From Burkholderia cepacia (GTDB lineage: Bacteria; Pseudomonadota; Gammaproteobacteria; Burkholderiales; Burkholderiaceae), in NCBI RefSeq assembly GCF_001039005.1, contig NZ_LDWR01000005.1, forward strand, positions 1 to 64,000: a stretch of DNA of 64,000 bases, given 5' to 3'. Below the pieces are notes generated by a model. That model was given only the letters and a program-made list of their open reading frames with translations. It made no database searches and was not told the origin of the DNA. The translations under genes were made by a program, and so were the position numbers. This document shows, piece by piece, positions 44,033 to 53,738 of this stretch (position 1 is its first letter; each line of letters starts with the position of its first letter).

Positions 44033-45247
44033 ATGTCAACCGACTCCGCCACACCACCGCGCAGCGGGTTCGCGGTCACGCTGCAAATCGTGTCCGTCGT
44101 CTGCTTCACGTTCATCTGCTACCTGACCATCGGCCTGCCGCTCGCGGTGCTGCCGGGTTTCGTCCATGACGACCTCGGTTTTTCCGCGATCGTCGCGGGC
44201 GGCGCGATCAGCGTCCAGTATTTCGCGACGCTCGCATCGCGGCCGCTCGCCGGGCGTTTCGCCGATACGCTCGGCCCGAAGCAGACGGTGTTGCGCGGGC
44301 TGATCGGCTGCGGCGTGTCGGGTGTGCTGCTGCTCATCGCGCTGCTGCTCGCGCACTGGCCGGTCGCGAGCCTCGTGCTGCTGGTCGCGAGCCGGCTCGT
44401 GCTCGGCGTCGGCGAGAGCCTGTGCGGCACCGGCGCGATCCTGTGGGGCATCGGCCGGGTCGGCGTCACGCACAACGCGAAGGTGATCTCGTGGAACGGC
44501 ATCGCGACCTACGGCGCGCTCGCGCTCGGCGCGCCGGTCGGCGTCGCGATCGCGCATACGCTGAATCCGGCGCTGATCGGCGTGATCGTGATCGCGCTGG
44601 CCGCGACCGGCTTCTACCTTGCGCGCCTGATCGCCGCCGTGCCGCTCGTGCATGGCGAACGGATGTCGTATGCAAGCGTGTTCACGCGCGTGCTGCCGCA
44701 CGGCCTCGGCCTCGCGCTCGGCTCGGCCGGCTTCGGCTCGATCGCAACCTTCGTCACGCTGTACTACGCGGCACGCCACTGGCCGAATGCCGCGCTGTCG
44801 CTGACCGTGTTCGGCACGCTGTTCATCGGCGCGCGCCTGCTGTTCGCGAACACGATCAAAACTTACGGCGGCTTCCGCGTCGCGATCGTGTCGTTCGCGT
44901 TCGAATGCGCGGGCCTCGTGCTGCTGTGGCTCGCGCCCGTGCCGCACGTCGCGCTGGTCGGCGCCGCGCTGACGGGTTTCGGTTTCGCGCTGATCTTCCC
45001 CGCGCTCGGCGTCGAGGCCGTCGCGCTCGTGCCGCCCGCGAGCCGCGGCGCGGCGCTGTCCGCGTACTCGGTGTTCCTCGACCTGTCGCTCGGCATCACG
45101 GGCCCGCTCGCCGGCTATATCGCGGGCGCGTTCGGTTATCCGCAGGTGTTCCTGTTCGCGGCGGCGGCCGCCGCGGCGGGCGTCGCGCTGTCGATGGTCC
45201 TGTACCAGCGGCAGGCGCGCGTTGAGGGGAGCGGCGCTGCGGCGTGA
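44033..45247 (+). CDS. MFS transporter (YhhS/YfcJ-like group)
   Basis: 404 residues from the ATG at 44033; a GTG 90 bases upstream would add a polar, Ser/Arg-rich lead and is less likely. About 12 membrane helices. The motif [20 protein letters not shown] is motif A, and [20 protein letters not shown] with [12 protein letters not shown] fits the YhhS/arabinose-efflux-like subgroup. Substrate unknown. It is divergent from xdhA, so a purine-related role is possible but not supported by sequence. Ends at a bidirectional terminator. Confidence 0.87.
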   Translation: MSTDSATPPRSGFAVTLQIVSVVCFTFICYLTIGLPLAVLPGFVHDDLGFSAIVAGGAISVQYFATLASRPLAGRFADTLGPKQTVLRGLIGCGVSGVLLLIALLLAHWPVASLVLLVASRLVLGVGESLCGTGAILWGIGRVGVTHNAKVISWNGIATYGALALGAPVGVAIAHTLNPALIGVIVIALAATGFYLARLIAAVPLVHGERMSYASVFTRVLPHGLGLALGSAGFGSIATFVTLYYAARHWPNAALSLTVFGTLFIGARLLFANTIKTYGGFRVAIVSFAFECAGLVLLWLAPVPHVALVGAALTGFGFALIFPALGVEAVALVPPASRGAALSAYSVFLDLSLGITGPLAGYIAGAFGYPQVFLFAAAAAAAGVALSMVLYQRQARVEGSGAAA

Positions 45248-45312
45248 CCACGCGGCTCGCCGCACGGCGGCCGATTGAGGCGGTCGCGGCATCGGCGCTA
45301 GCGCCCCAAAAG

Positions 45313-45341
45313 AAAACGCCCGCATCGCGCGGGCGTTTTTT
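45313..45341. terminator. Bidirectional terminator between convergent transporter genes
   Basis: AAAACGCCCGC pairs with GCGGGCGTTTT around an ATCGC loop, continuing into six T on the plus strand, with A-rich sequence upstream that gives T on the minus strand. It serves both the MFS gene and the EamA gene. Confidence 0.85.
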
Positions 45342-45359
45342 CATTCAGGGGCCGAGCGG

Positions 45360-46250
45360 TCAGGCCGTCCGGAGAAACAACCGGCGCGTCAGGTCGAACG
45401 CGACGAGATTGCCGGCCACGACGAGCAGCAGCCCGATCACCGCGAGCGGCGACCACTGGTAGCCCTCGAACACCGTCGACACGGCCAGCGCGACGATCGG
45501 GAACAGTACCGTGCAATACGCGGCGCGCTCCGGCCCGATTCGGCCGACGAGCGTCAGGTACGCGGTAAAGCCGATCACCGAGCCCGGCACGGCCAGGTAG
45601 ACGAGCGCGCCGAGATAACGCGGGCTCAGGTCGAGCGTAAACGGCATTCCGGCCACCGCGCTGCCGACGGTCAGGATCGCCGCGCCGATCAGCATCGCCC
45701 AGCCGTTGGTCGCAAGCGGATGCAGCCCCATCGACTGCATCCGGCTCGACAGCAGGTTGCCGGCCGAGAAGCACATCGTGCCGGCGAACGCGATCGCGAG
45801 CCCCATCCAGGTCGCGTGATCGTCGAGATGGCCGGCCATCTGCTGCCAGAACAGGCACGCGATGCCAACCAGGCCGAGCAACGCGCCGGCGATCGCCGAC
45901 GGCCGCAGCGGCCGGCCCATGAACAGCCGGCCGTTGATCGAATTCAACAGCGGCGCGGTCGAGAAAATCACCGCGACGAGGCCGCTCGGCACGACCTGCT
46001 CCGCGTAGTAGAAGCACAGGAAGTTCAGGCAGAACAGCGCGAAGCCCTGCGCGACGAGGAAGCGCCACGCCTCGCGCGGCGGCCGGACCGGCCGGCGCAT
46101 CACGCGCAGCAGCGCGAACAGCACGGCGGCCGCGAGCCAGAAGCGCCACGCGATCGACACGGGCGGCGGCACGGCGCCGAGCTGCCACTTGATCGCGATC
46201 CAGGTGGTGCCCCAGATCAGCACGGTGACGAAATAAAGCGACAGGTTCAT
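45360..46250 (-). CDS. EamA/DMT-family transporter
   Basis: 296 residues from the ATG at 46250, with ten predicted helices in two EamA halves. The first half starts LSLYFVTVLIWGTTWIAIKW with P-x-x-x-x-x-WRFW (PPPVSIAWRFWLAAAVLF); the second ends GQ-free but with FEGYQWSPLAVIGLLLVVAG, the usual last-helix motif. RhaT/YdcZ-like exporters of metabolites or amino acids fall here. Substrate unknown. Divergent from the AraC-type gene by 136 bases, so that regulator may control it. Confidence 0.88.
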   Translation of the reverse strand: MNLSLYFVTVLIWGTTWIAIKWQLGAVPPPVSIAWRFWLAAAVLFALLRVMRRPVRPPREAWRFLVAQGFALFCLNFLCFYYAEQVVPSGLVAVIFSTAPLLNSINGRLFMGRPLRPSAIAGALLGLVGIACLFWQQMAGHLDDHATWMGLAIAFAGTMCFSAGNLLSSRMQSMGLHPLATNGWAMLIGAAILTVGSAVAGMPFTLDLSPRYLGALVYLAVPGSVIGFTAYLTLVGRIGPERAAYCTVLFPIVALAVSTVFEGYQWSPLAVIGLLLVVAGNLVAFDLTRRLFLRTA

Positions 46251-46386
46251 GGCGGTGGCGGTCCGAAAAGCGGGTGAAACGGGATCCCGACTATGCCGCC
46301 GCAGGGCGCGCGCCGATTGTCCGGAATTGCGGTCTTTTGCGGGCCGCCGCACCCGCTGCCGCGCGCCCGCTTATACTCGTCGCATC

Positions 46387-47322
46387 ATGAGCGTCTCCCT
46401 CTCCGCCCCGCCCGTCGACCGCGCCGCCGCCCTGGCTGGCGGCGATCTGCCGTTCGGCCTGCAGTCGGTCTGCCGCACGCTCGCCGACGCGAACGCGACG
46501 CTCGAGCGCTTCGCGTGGCTCGGCGACCATCTCGCGATCGCCGAATGGACGCGCGTCACCGACGAAAGCGAGACGGTCTACGAGCAGCCCGGCCACCACA
46601 CGCTGTCGTGCTACCTCGACGGCGGCTACCGGACCGAGCGCCAGCGCGTGCCGCGCTACGGCGCGCCGAGCCTGCTGTGCGCGCTGCCAGGCGACCATGA
46701 ATCGCGCTGGTGGGTGCGCGGCGAGATGCACTTCATCCACCTGTATTTCCTGCCCGAGCACTTCACGCAGCGCGCGATCCGCGAACTCGACCGCGAGCCG
46801 CGCGAGCTGAAGCTCGCCGACCGCACCTATTTCGAGGATGCGCGCGTCGCCGCGCTGCTGCGCTCGCTCGCGCTGGACGGCTGGGACGATGCCGACGAGC
46901 GGCTGCGCGTGAACGAAACCGCGCACGAGGTGCTGAGCCTGCTGCTGCGCGGGCAGAGCACGACGCGCACCGACGGATCGTTTCGCGGCGGGCTCGCGCC
47001 GGCCGTGCGCCGCCGCGTGCGCGACTACATCGACACGTATCTGACGCAACCACTGACGCTCGGCGAGCTCGCCGACGTCGCCGCGCTGTCCGAATACCAC
47101 TTCTCGCGGATGTTCCGGCTGTCGTTCGGCCGCGCGCCGCATGCGTGGGTTGCCGAGCAGCGGCTCGCGCGGGCGCGCGAGCTGCTGCGCACGACGGCGC
47201 TGCCGCTCGCGCAGATCGCGGCCGACTGCGGCTACGCAAACGCCGGCCACTTCAGCCATCGCTTTCGCGACGCGCACGGCACGACGCCGAATACGTACCG
47301 GCGCGCGATGCAGGGCCGCTGA
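46387..47322 (+). CDS. AraC-family transcriptional regulator
   Basis: 311 residues from the ATG at 46387. Residues 1-190 form the ligand or dimerisation domain; the C-terminal double HTH starts at about residue 208 (RRRVRDYIDTYLTQPLTLGE), with LADVAALSEYHFSRMFRLSF and the second helix LAQIAADCGYANAGHFSHRF. The end GTTPNTYRRA is the family signature. Its place, divergent from the EamA exporter, suggests local control. Ligand unknown. Confidence 0.92.
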   Translation: MSVSLSAPPVDRAAALAGGDLPFGLQSVCRTLADANATLERFAWLGDHLAIAEWTRVTDESETVYEQPGHHTLSCYLDGGYRTERQRVPRYGAPSLLCALPGDHESRWWVRGEMHFIHLYFLPEHFTQRAIRELDREPRELKLADRTYFEDARVAALLRSLALDGWDDADERLRVNETAHEVLSLLLRGQSTTRTDGSFRGGLAPAVRRRVRDYIDTYLTQPLTLGELADVAALSEYHFSRMFRLSFGRAPHAWVAEQRLARARELLRTTALPLAQIAADCGYANAGHFSHRFRDAHGTTPNTYRRAMQGR

Positions 47323-47340
47323 ACGCGGCCCGCCGCGGCG

Positions 47341-48552
47341 TTACGCGCCGCGTTGCGACAGTTCCTGTTCGAGCGCCGCGACACCGGCCGGCAGATCAAC
47401 CGGCACCTTCAGGTCGACCATCGTGCGGCCGAACGCATGCAGCGTGCGGAACAGGTTGTGTTCGCGGCACTGCTCGCCCATCTGCCCGATCCGCACGATC
47501 GGCAACCCGAACGAGCCCGAGATCTCGACCTGGTACTGCTTCGAGATATGGCCGCACACCATGCCGGGCGTCAGCCCTTCCGGCGTCTCGATCCCGACCA
47601 CCGAATTGAGCCGGCAGTCTTTCGGCGCATAGAGCTTGAGCCCCATCGACTCGACGCCCGCCTGCAGCGCGAGCGAGCAGCGCAGATGGCGCGCGAAGCG
47701 GCTTTCGAGCGTCTCCGCGCAGACGAGCCGCAGCGCCTCGTGCAGCGCGAGCACGCCCGACACGGGCGCCGTGTAGTGATAACCCGCGTTGTGCCAGAAG
47801 TTCTCCGCGAGCGCCATGTCGAGGCACCAGTGCGTGTTCGGTTCGGCGCGATGCTTCATCCGCTCCCACGCGGCGTCGGAGAACGCGATCAGCGACACGC
47901 CCGGGATCGACGACAAGCCCTTCTGACCGCCGGTGATCACCGCGTCGATGCCCCACGCGTCCATCTCGAGCGGCATCGTCGACAGCGTGCACACCGCGTC
48001 GACGACGACCAGCGCGCCGGCCGCCTTCGCGAGCGCCGCGATGTCGCGCAGGTCGCGGTTCCACACCGTGTTCGACGTCTCGCCCTGCACGATCGTGACG
48101 ATCTCGGGCCGCTCGCGCGCGATCGCGTCCGCGATCTCGTCGAGGCTCGCGACCGCGCGGTCGGCCACTTCGAGCGTCACGACGTCGGCACCGACGCGCG
48201 TGGCCATCTCGGCCATCCGCGCGCTGAAGAAGCCGTTGCGGATCGACAGCACGCGCGTGCCGCGCCATGCGAGGTTCGAGATTGCCATTTCCATCGCGGC
48301 CGAGCCGGGGCCCGCGACGCCGAGCACCCACTTCGTGCGGGTCTGGAACACGTAACGCGCCATCTCCTTCACCTGCTCGATGATCTTCGCCATCGTCGCG
48401 CCGAGGTGGTTGATCACGATCGTATTCGCCTTCGCGACGGCGGCCGGGATCGGAACCGGACCGGCCCCCATCATCAGCAGCGGTTCTTCGGGCAGGATCG
48501 CGTCGAGCGGCACGACGACGGGACAGGGAATCGGCGAGTAATCGATGGACAT
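47341..48552 (-). CDS. Class V aminotransferase (alanine/serine-glyoxylate type)
   Basis: 403 residues from the ATG at 48552. The PLP-binding Lys is K211 in ITGGQKGLSSIPG, with D185 in VVVDAVCTL for the pyridine nitrogen, and the phosphate-site loop is GVAGPGSAAMEMA. The start LLMMGAGPVPIPAAV is typical of alanine-glyoxylate, serine-glyoxylate and ureidoglycine-glyoxylate aminotransferases. A purine-breakdown role (with xdh 4 kb away) is possible, but genes between them are unrelated, so I keep the call general. Confidence 0.85.
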   Translation of the reverse strand: MSIDYSPIPCPVVVPLDAILPEEPLLMMGAGPVPIPAAVAKANTIVINHLGATMAKIIEQVKEMARYVFQTRTKWVLGVAGPGSAAMEMAISNLAWRGTRVLSIRNGFFSARMAEMATRVGADVVTLEVADRAVASLDEIADAIARERPEIVTIVQGETSNTVWNRDLRDIAALAKAAGALVVVDAVCTLSTMPLEMDAWGIDAVITGGQKGLSSIPGVSLIAFSDAAWERMKHRAEPNTHWCLDMALAENFWHNAGYHYTAPVSGVLALHEALRLVCAETLESRFARHLRCSLALQAGVESMGLKLYAPKDCRLNSVVGIETPEGLTPGMVCGHISKQYQVEISGSFGLPIVRIGQMGEQCREHNLFRTLHAFGRTMVDLKVPVDLPAGVAALEQELSQRGA

Positions 48553-49293
48553 GGCTGGTAAAGGATGAGGAAAGGAAATGCACGGATGCTCGCCGCGCTG
48601 CATGGCGAACTGATCGATCATTCCGCGTTCCGCGGCCTCGCGCAAGAGGCACGCGCCGCCGGACAGCGCGCCGGTGGCCCGGTCGCCGGACCGGGCCAGC
48701 CGGCAGGACACTTATCTCGCGACGAGATTCCGGATTGGAAAAGGATTGCCGGCCGGTTGTGAAACGGTTCCATGCACGCGATTTTCTCGGGCAGTATCGC
48801 TGCGATTGGCCGAGGCCGACGGTTCAGCACGACTTGTGCATCGAACAAAATAGACCGGATGCCGGATAAAAATCCGCCGCGCGGAATACGATACGCAAAA
48901 TTCGCGTGTGGAAAAAACATCTATTACGGTTGCATGTATTGGGGAACGATTCCCCTATTTATCCGATCCCGGCTGTCCGAATCACACACAACCGATTGAT
49001 TAACATAAGAAATATTCGCACCTTCGGCACATACTCAAATACCGATCCGGTTTTCCAGGCAGGCGCTTGCGCGCTCTACCACGTTTAACCGGTACTCGCG
49101 ATTTAGATTTTCCGCAACCCGCCCATTTTCTCAGGTTGACGGATATCGCTTCTGTATTTAACAATCGTCTACAGAATCGAAAAACGATTTTTTCGATGCG
49201 ATGGAGAACTGGGGGCCGCGCGATGCGCTTTCGAGGTTGCGCGGCGAAAATCCACAACCATAATCAATCAACCGGGCCAGAAATACGCCAGCC
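48553..49293. other. Long intergenic region upstream of a LysR gene
   Basis: About 740 bases, divergent between the aminotransferase and the LysR regulator. GC content falls clearly between about 48,850 and 49,200. No coding frame with family resemblance and no clear hairpin found. The low-GC part probably carries promoters. Confidence 0.5.
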
Positions 49294-50277
49294 ATGAACC
49301 AGATTCAGACCATGCGTGTCTTCGTCTGCGTCGCCGAGCAGCAAAGCTTCCGGCGCGCGGCGCACCATCTCGGCGTGTCCAATGCGCTCGTCACGCGTTC
49401 GATCGCGATGCTCGAGGGCCACCTGAACACACGGCTGATCCACCGCACCACGCGCAACCTGTCGCTCACCGAGGCCGGCGTACGCTACCTCGACGGTTGC
49501 CGTGCGCTGCTCGAGGAGTTCGATCACCTCGAATCGTCCGTCGCGCATGCCGTGCGCGAACCGGCCGGCACGCTGCGCGTCGTCGCGTCGGGCCTGCTGT
49601 CGCCGCTTGCGCTGACGCCGCTCGTCAGCAGCTTCCGGCACCGCTACCCCGAGCTGCGCGTGCAGCTGACCGTCTCCGAGGGGCCGCTCGACGTGCTCGA
49701 TTCGGGCTACGACGTCGGCATCATCACGGGCAACCGGCTCGACGGCAATCCGACGCTGATCGGCCATGCGCTCGCGCCGAACCCGTTCGTCGCGTGCGCG
49801 GCGCCGGCCTATCTCGAGCGACGCGGCGAGCCGCGCGTGCCCGACGACCTGCCGGGCCACGACTGGGTCACGCTCGCGCCGCACCAGCACGCGCCCGCGT
49901 GGCAACTGATCGGTCACGACGGCGTCGCGCATTCCGTCACGGTGCGCCCGGCCTGCACGGTCAACCAGCTCGCGCTCGTCCAGGCGGCCGCCGTTGCCGG
50001 GGCCGGCATCGCGGTGCTGCCCGAGCCGTGCGTCGCCGACGCGCTCGCCACCGGCACGCTCGTGCGGCTGCTGGCCGGCTACCGGATCGACGATCCCGAC
50101 ACGCAGTTGTCGCTCGTCTATCCGAACCGCCAGTACGTGCCGGCCCGCACGCGCAGCTTCGTCGAGCACGCGCTCGATCATTTCAGCGCGCAGACGGCCC
50201 GCGAGCGGGTGGACTACAGCTTCCTGCGTCCGCCGCGCGGGCCCGAACGCTCCGACATCGTCACGGGCCTGCAGTAA
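49294..50277 (+). CDS. LysR-family transcriptional regulator
   Basis: 327 residues. HTH at residues 15-60 (QQSFRRAAHHLGVSNALVTR, SIAMLEGHLNTRLIHRTTRN) and substrate-binding domain from about residue 88. The RTTRNLSLTEAGVRYLDGCR segment and the C-terminal DGNPTLIGHALAPNPFVACA are of the CrgA/DmlR-like branch that often controls a neighbouring dehydrogenase. The next gene, a D-2-hydroxyacid dehydrogenase, starts 30 bases later on the same strand and is the probable target. Confidence 0.92.
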   Translation: MNQIQTMRVFVCVAEQQSFRRAAHHLGVSNALVTRSIAMLEGHLNTRLIHRTTRNLSLTEAGVRYLDGCRALLEEFDHLESSVAHAVREPAGTLRVVASGLLSPLALTPLVSSFRHRYPELRVQLTVSEGPLDVLDSGYDVGIITGNRLDGNPTLIGHALAPNPFVACAAPAYLERRGEPRVPDDLPGHDWVTLAPHQHAPAWQLIGHDGVAHSVTVRPACTVNQLALVQAAAVAGAGIAVLPEPCVADALATGTLVRLLAGYRIDDPDTQLSLVYPNRQYVPARTRSFVEHALDHFSAQTARERVDYSFLRPPRGPERSDIVTGLQ

Positions 50278-50307
50278 ACTGCGCGCGATAGCCATCGGAG
50301 GTGCAGC

Positions 50308-51306
50308 GTGCGCGTGATCCTGTTCAGCAGCCGGCAGTACGACAACGATTCGTTTACTGCCGTCAACCGGCAGTTCGGCTATCGGCTGCACTTCCAGCCG
50401 TCGCACCTCGACGCGGAAACCGCGATCCTCGCGCATGGTTATGAAGTCGTCTGCCCGTTCGTCAACGACACCGTCGACGCGGCCGTGCTCGCACGGCTCG
50501 CCGACGGCGGCACGCGCCTGATCGCGCTGCGCTCGGCGGGCTTCAACCACGTCGACCTCGCGGCGGCCGAGCGGCTCGGCATCACGGTCGTGCGCGTGCC
50601 CGCCTATTCGCCGCATGCGGTCGCCGAGCACGCGGTCGCGCTGATCCTCGCGCTCAACCGCCGCCTGCCGCGCGCCGTCGCGCGCACCCGCGAAGGCGAC
50701 TTCTCGCTGAACGGGCTGCTCGGCTTCGACCTGCACGGCAAGACCGTCGGCGTGATCGGCACCGGCATCATCGGCAGCGTGTTCGCGAAGATCATGATGG
50801 GCTTCGGGATGCATGTGCTCGCGCATTCGGTGCCGCCGTACAACGACGAGCTGATCGCGTTCGGCGCGCGCTATGTCGAGCTCGACGAGCTGCTGCACCA
50901 CGCCGACGTCGTCAGCCTGCACTGCCCGCTGCTGCCGTCGACACACCATCTGATCAACGAACGCACGCTCACGCGGATGAAGCACGGCGCGATGCTGATC
51001 AACACCGGCCGCGGCGGCCTCGTGGACGCGCAGGCGCTGATCGACGCGCTCAAGAGCGGCCAGCTCGGCCATCTCGGGCTCGACGTGTACGAGGAGGAAA
51101 GCGGGCTCTTCTTCGAGGATCACTCTGACCAGCCGCTGCAGGACGACGTGCTCGCGCGCCTGCTGACGTTCCCGAACGTGATCGTCACGTCGCACCAGGC
51201 GTTCTTCACGCGCGAGGCGCTGGCGGAGATCGCGCAGACGACGCTGCGCAACATCGAGGCCTGGCATGCGGGCACGCCGCAGAACGTCGTGACGGCGATT
51301 CGCTGA
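50308..51306 (+). CDS. D-2-hydroxyacid dehydrogenase (D-lactate dehydrogenase, LdhA-like)
   Basis: 332 residues from a GTG at 50308 with GGAGG nine bases upstream. NAD site GVIGTGIIGSVFAKIMMGFG; catalytic Arg in INTGRGGLVD, Glu in LDVYEEESGLFF and His in VTSHQAFFTREAL. The FFEDHSDQPLQDDVLARLLT stretch is diagnostic of the LdhA-type fermentative D-lactate dehydrogenases, which reduce pyruvate to D-lactate. Cotranscription with the LysR gene upstream is likely. Confidence 0.93.
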   Translation: MRVILFSSRQYDNDSFTAVNRQFGYRLHFQPSHLDAETAILAHGYEVVCPFVNDTVDAAVLARLADGGTRLIALRSAGFNHVDLAAAERLGITVVRVPAYSPHAVAEHAVALILALNRRLPRAVARTREGDFSLNGLLGFDLHGKTVGVIGTGIIGSVFAKIMMGFGMHVLAHSVPPYNDELIAFGARYVELDELLHHADVVSLHCPLLPSTHHLINERTLTRMKHGAMLINTGRGGLVDAQALIDALKSGQLGHLGLDVYEEESGLFFEDHSDQPLQDDVLARLLTFPNVIVTSHQAFFTREALAEIAQTTLRNIEAWHAGTPQNVVTAIR

Positions 51307-51485
51307 CAAATCGACGAATTGGCTCATTTGATGGTTGCCGGCGCCACCGCAATCGTTTGCTTGTGCCCGCTGCTGCGCAACCGGCCTTTTTCATGAACAA
51401 TTTCGCGCTTTGTTTCGACTGATGTAACGATTCCCGTGCGCCGTCTGCTATCGTTGCGCCGACGTTACCCCGCCTCCTCCCGCTC

Positions 51486-52235
51486 ATGCGTTTCGACGAC
51501 TCCGCCATTGCCGCGGTCTACCGCGCCATCTTCGAACGGCGCGACATGCGCCATTTCACGCCGGCGCCCGTCGATCCGGCCGTACTCGCGCGGCTGCTGC
51601 GCGCGGCGCACCATGCGCCGAGCGTCGGTTTCATGCAGCCGTGGCGCTTCATCCGCATCACCGATCCCGCGCTGCGCACCGCGATCCACGCGCTGGTCGA
51701 CGCCGAGCGCCGCGCGACCGCCGATGCGCTCGGCGAGCGCCAGGACGAATTCATGCGGCTGAAGGTCGAAGGCGTGCGCGAATGCGGCGAGCTGCTGGTC
51801 GTCGCGCTCGCCGACGGCCGCGAGCGCCATGTGTTCGGCCGCCGCACGCTGCCGGAGATGGATCTCGCGTCCGCCGCGTGCGCGATCCAGAACATGTGGC
51901 TCGCGGCCCGCGCGGAAGGGCTCGGGATGGGCTGGGTGTCGCTGTTCGACGTCGATGCGCTGCGCACGCTGCTCCGGATGCCCGACGGCGCGAAGCCGAT
52001 TGCCGTGCTGTGTGTCGGGCATGTCGACGCGTTTTATGCGAAGCCGATGCTCGAAGAGGAACGCTGGGCCGCGCGGATGCCGATCGAAGCGTGCCTGTTC
52101 GAGAACGGCTGGGACGATCCGGCCACGCTCGACGCGGCCGGCTCGCCTGCGTCGCCCGCGAACCCGGCGCCGGATGCCGACGCGGCCGACGCATCGAACC
52201 CCAGCACCGATGGATCACCCGAACGAATCGCCTGA
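51486..52235 (+). CDS. bluB: 5,6-dimethylbenzimidazole synthase BluB
   Basis: 249 residues. Flavin destructase fold of the nitroreductase superfamily: FERRDMRHFTPAPVDPAVLA, AAHHAPSVGFMQPWRFIRIT and GLGMGWVSLFDVDAL are the BluB-specific blocks. It splits reduced FMN with oxygen to form the lower ligand of vitamin B12. The conserved domain ends near residue 215 (FENGWDD); the last 35 residues are an Ala/Pro/Asp tail of no known role. No other cobalamin genes and no cobalamin riboswitch are visible nearby. Confidence 0.93.
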   Translation: MRFDDSAIAAVYRAIFERRDMRHFTPAPVDPAVLARLLRAAHHAPSVGFMQPWRFIRITDPALRTAIHALVDAERRATADALGERQDEFMRLKVEGVRECGELLVVALADGRERHVFGRRTLPEMDLASAACAIQNMWLAARAEGLGMGWVSLFDVDALRTLLRMPDGAKPIAVLCVGHVDAFYAKPMLEEERWAARMPIEACLFENGWDDPATLDAAGSPASPANPAPDADAADASNPSTDGSPERIA

Positions 52236-52476
52236 AACGCGGCCCAGCCGCCACCCTCGTTCCGACCCCGACGCCTTCACCCGCCGCAAACCGTTGCCGA
52301 ATCCCACACTGTGAGCGTCGCGCGCGCTGCCCCGTCGCACGCCGGCAACATCCGTTTTGGCCCCGAGCATAGGGGTTTTCACTGAAGTAGAATCGCGCTG
52401 TCGTTCGCCTTACCGTCCGCCCGTCCCGCGCATCCTGCGCCTGGCTCGAGCGGCGGCTTTTCCCGAGCCTACCGCG

Positions 52477-53646
52477 ATGCCCTTACCTCTTTTCGCCCTT
52501 GCCGTCGCCGCTTTTGGAATCGGTACCACTGAATTCGTGATCATGGGGCTGCTGCCCAATGTCGCACGCGATCTCGGCGTGTCGATTCCGGCCGCCGGGA
52601 TGCTCGTGTCGGGTTACGCGCTCGGCGTGACGATCGGCGCGCCGATCCTCGCGATCGTCACCGCGAAGATGCCGCGCAAGCGCGCGCTGATGGGGCTGAT
52701 CGGGCTGTTCATCGCGGGCAACCTGTTCTGCGCGATCGCCCCCGGCTATGCGGTGCTGATGGCCGCGCGCGTCGTCACCGCGTTCTGCCACGGCGCGTTC
52801 TTCGGGATCGGCTCGGTGGTCGCGAGCAACCTCGTCGCGCCGAACCGCCGCGCGCAGGCCATCGCGCTGATGTTCACCGGCCTCACGCTCGCGAACGTGC
52901 TCGGCGTGCCGCTCGGCACCGCGCTCGGCCAGGCGTTCGGCTGGCGCGCGACGTTCTGGGCCGTCACCGGCATCGGCATCGTCGCGGCCGCCGCGCTCGC
53001 GGTCTGCCTGCCGAAAAATCTCGCGATGCCCGACACCAGCATCACGCGCGAATTCAGCGTGCTGAAGCACCCGCAGGTGCTGATGGTGCTTGGCATCAGC
53101 GTGCTCGCATCCGCGAGCCTGTTCAGCGTGTTCACGTACATCACGCCGATCCTCGAGGATGTGACCGGCTTCTCGCCGCGCCAGGTCACCTACGTGCTGC
53201 TGCTGTTCGGCCTCGGCCTGACGGTCGGCGGCACGCTCGGCGGCAAACTCGCCGACTGGCGCCGGATGCCGTCGCTGATCGCGACGCTCGCGCTGATCGG
53301 CATCGTCCTCGCGCTGTTCGCGGGCACGATGCACCTGCCGTTCGCCGCGCTCGCGACGATCTTCGTGTGGGGCATCCTCGCGTTCGCGATCGTGCCGCCG
53401 CTGCAGATCATGATCGTCGATCGCGCGAGCGACGCGCCGAACCTCGCGTCGACGCTGAACCAGGGCGCGTTCAACCTCGGCAATGCGACCGGCGCGTGGC
53501 TCGGCGGGATGGCGATCGGTTCCGGCGTGTCGCTCGTGAACCTGCCGTGGGTCGGGGTCGCAATGGCCGTCGCGGCGCTCGCGCTCACGCTGTGGTCGGC
53601 GTCGCTCGAACGCCGTCCGGTGGCCGTACCGACCGAATACGTGTAA
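52477..53646 (+). CDS. MFS transporter, AraJ/sugar-efflux type
   Basis: 389 residues from the ATG at 52477, with 12 membrane helices. The start LPLFALAVAAFGIGTTEFVI and MGLLPNVARDLGVSIPAAGM are diagnostic of the AraJ/YdhP/SotB efflux group; motif A is KMPRKRALMGLIGLF in the first loop. Members export sugars or drugs. A second MFS gene follows 92 bases later on the same strand, but the two belong to different groups. Confidence 0.92.
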   Translation: MPLPLFALAVAAFGIGTTEFVIMGLLPNVARDLGVSIPAAGMLVSGYALGVTIGAPILAIVTAKMPRKRALMGLIGLFIAGNLFCAIAPGYAVLMAARVVTAFCHGAFFGIGSVVASNLVAPNRRAQAIALMFTGLTLANVLGVPLGTALGQAFGWRATFWAVTGIGIVAAAALAVCLPKNLAMPDTSITREFSVLKHPQVLMVLGISVLASASLFSVFTYITPILEDVTGFSPRQVTYVLLLFGLGLTVGGTLGGKLADWRRMPSLIATLALIGIVLALFAGTMHLPFAALATIFVWGILAFAIVPPLQIMIVDRASDAPNLASTLNQGAFNLGNATGAWLGGMAIGSGVSLVNLPWVGVAMAVAALALTLWSASLERRPVAVPTEYV

Positions 53647-53702
53647 CGCAACGGCGCGCATTCGTTGCGCGCGCAACCCCATTCGATGCTGACGGCCTTC
53701 AT

Positions 53703-53718
53703 GGACCTTTCAAGGTCC
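53703..53718. promoter_or_regulatory. Perfect short dyad just before an MFS gene
   Basis: GGACCTT-TC-AAGGTCC, 21 bases before the ATG at 53739. Could be an operator or a leader hairpin; there is no T run that would make it a terminator. Confidence 0.35.
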
Positions 53719-53738
53719 GCGGTGTAGCATCCCCGCCG

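Noticed and set aside
51307-51485. Possible cobalamin riboswitch before bluB
   Set aside because: The gap is only 179 bases and shows no B12-box-like conserved sequence.
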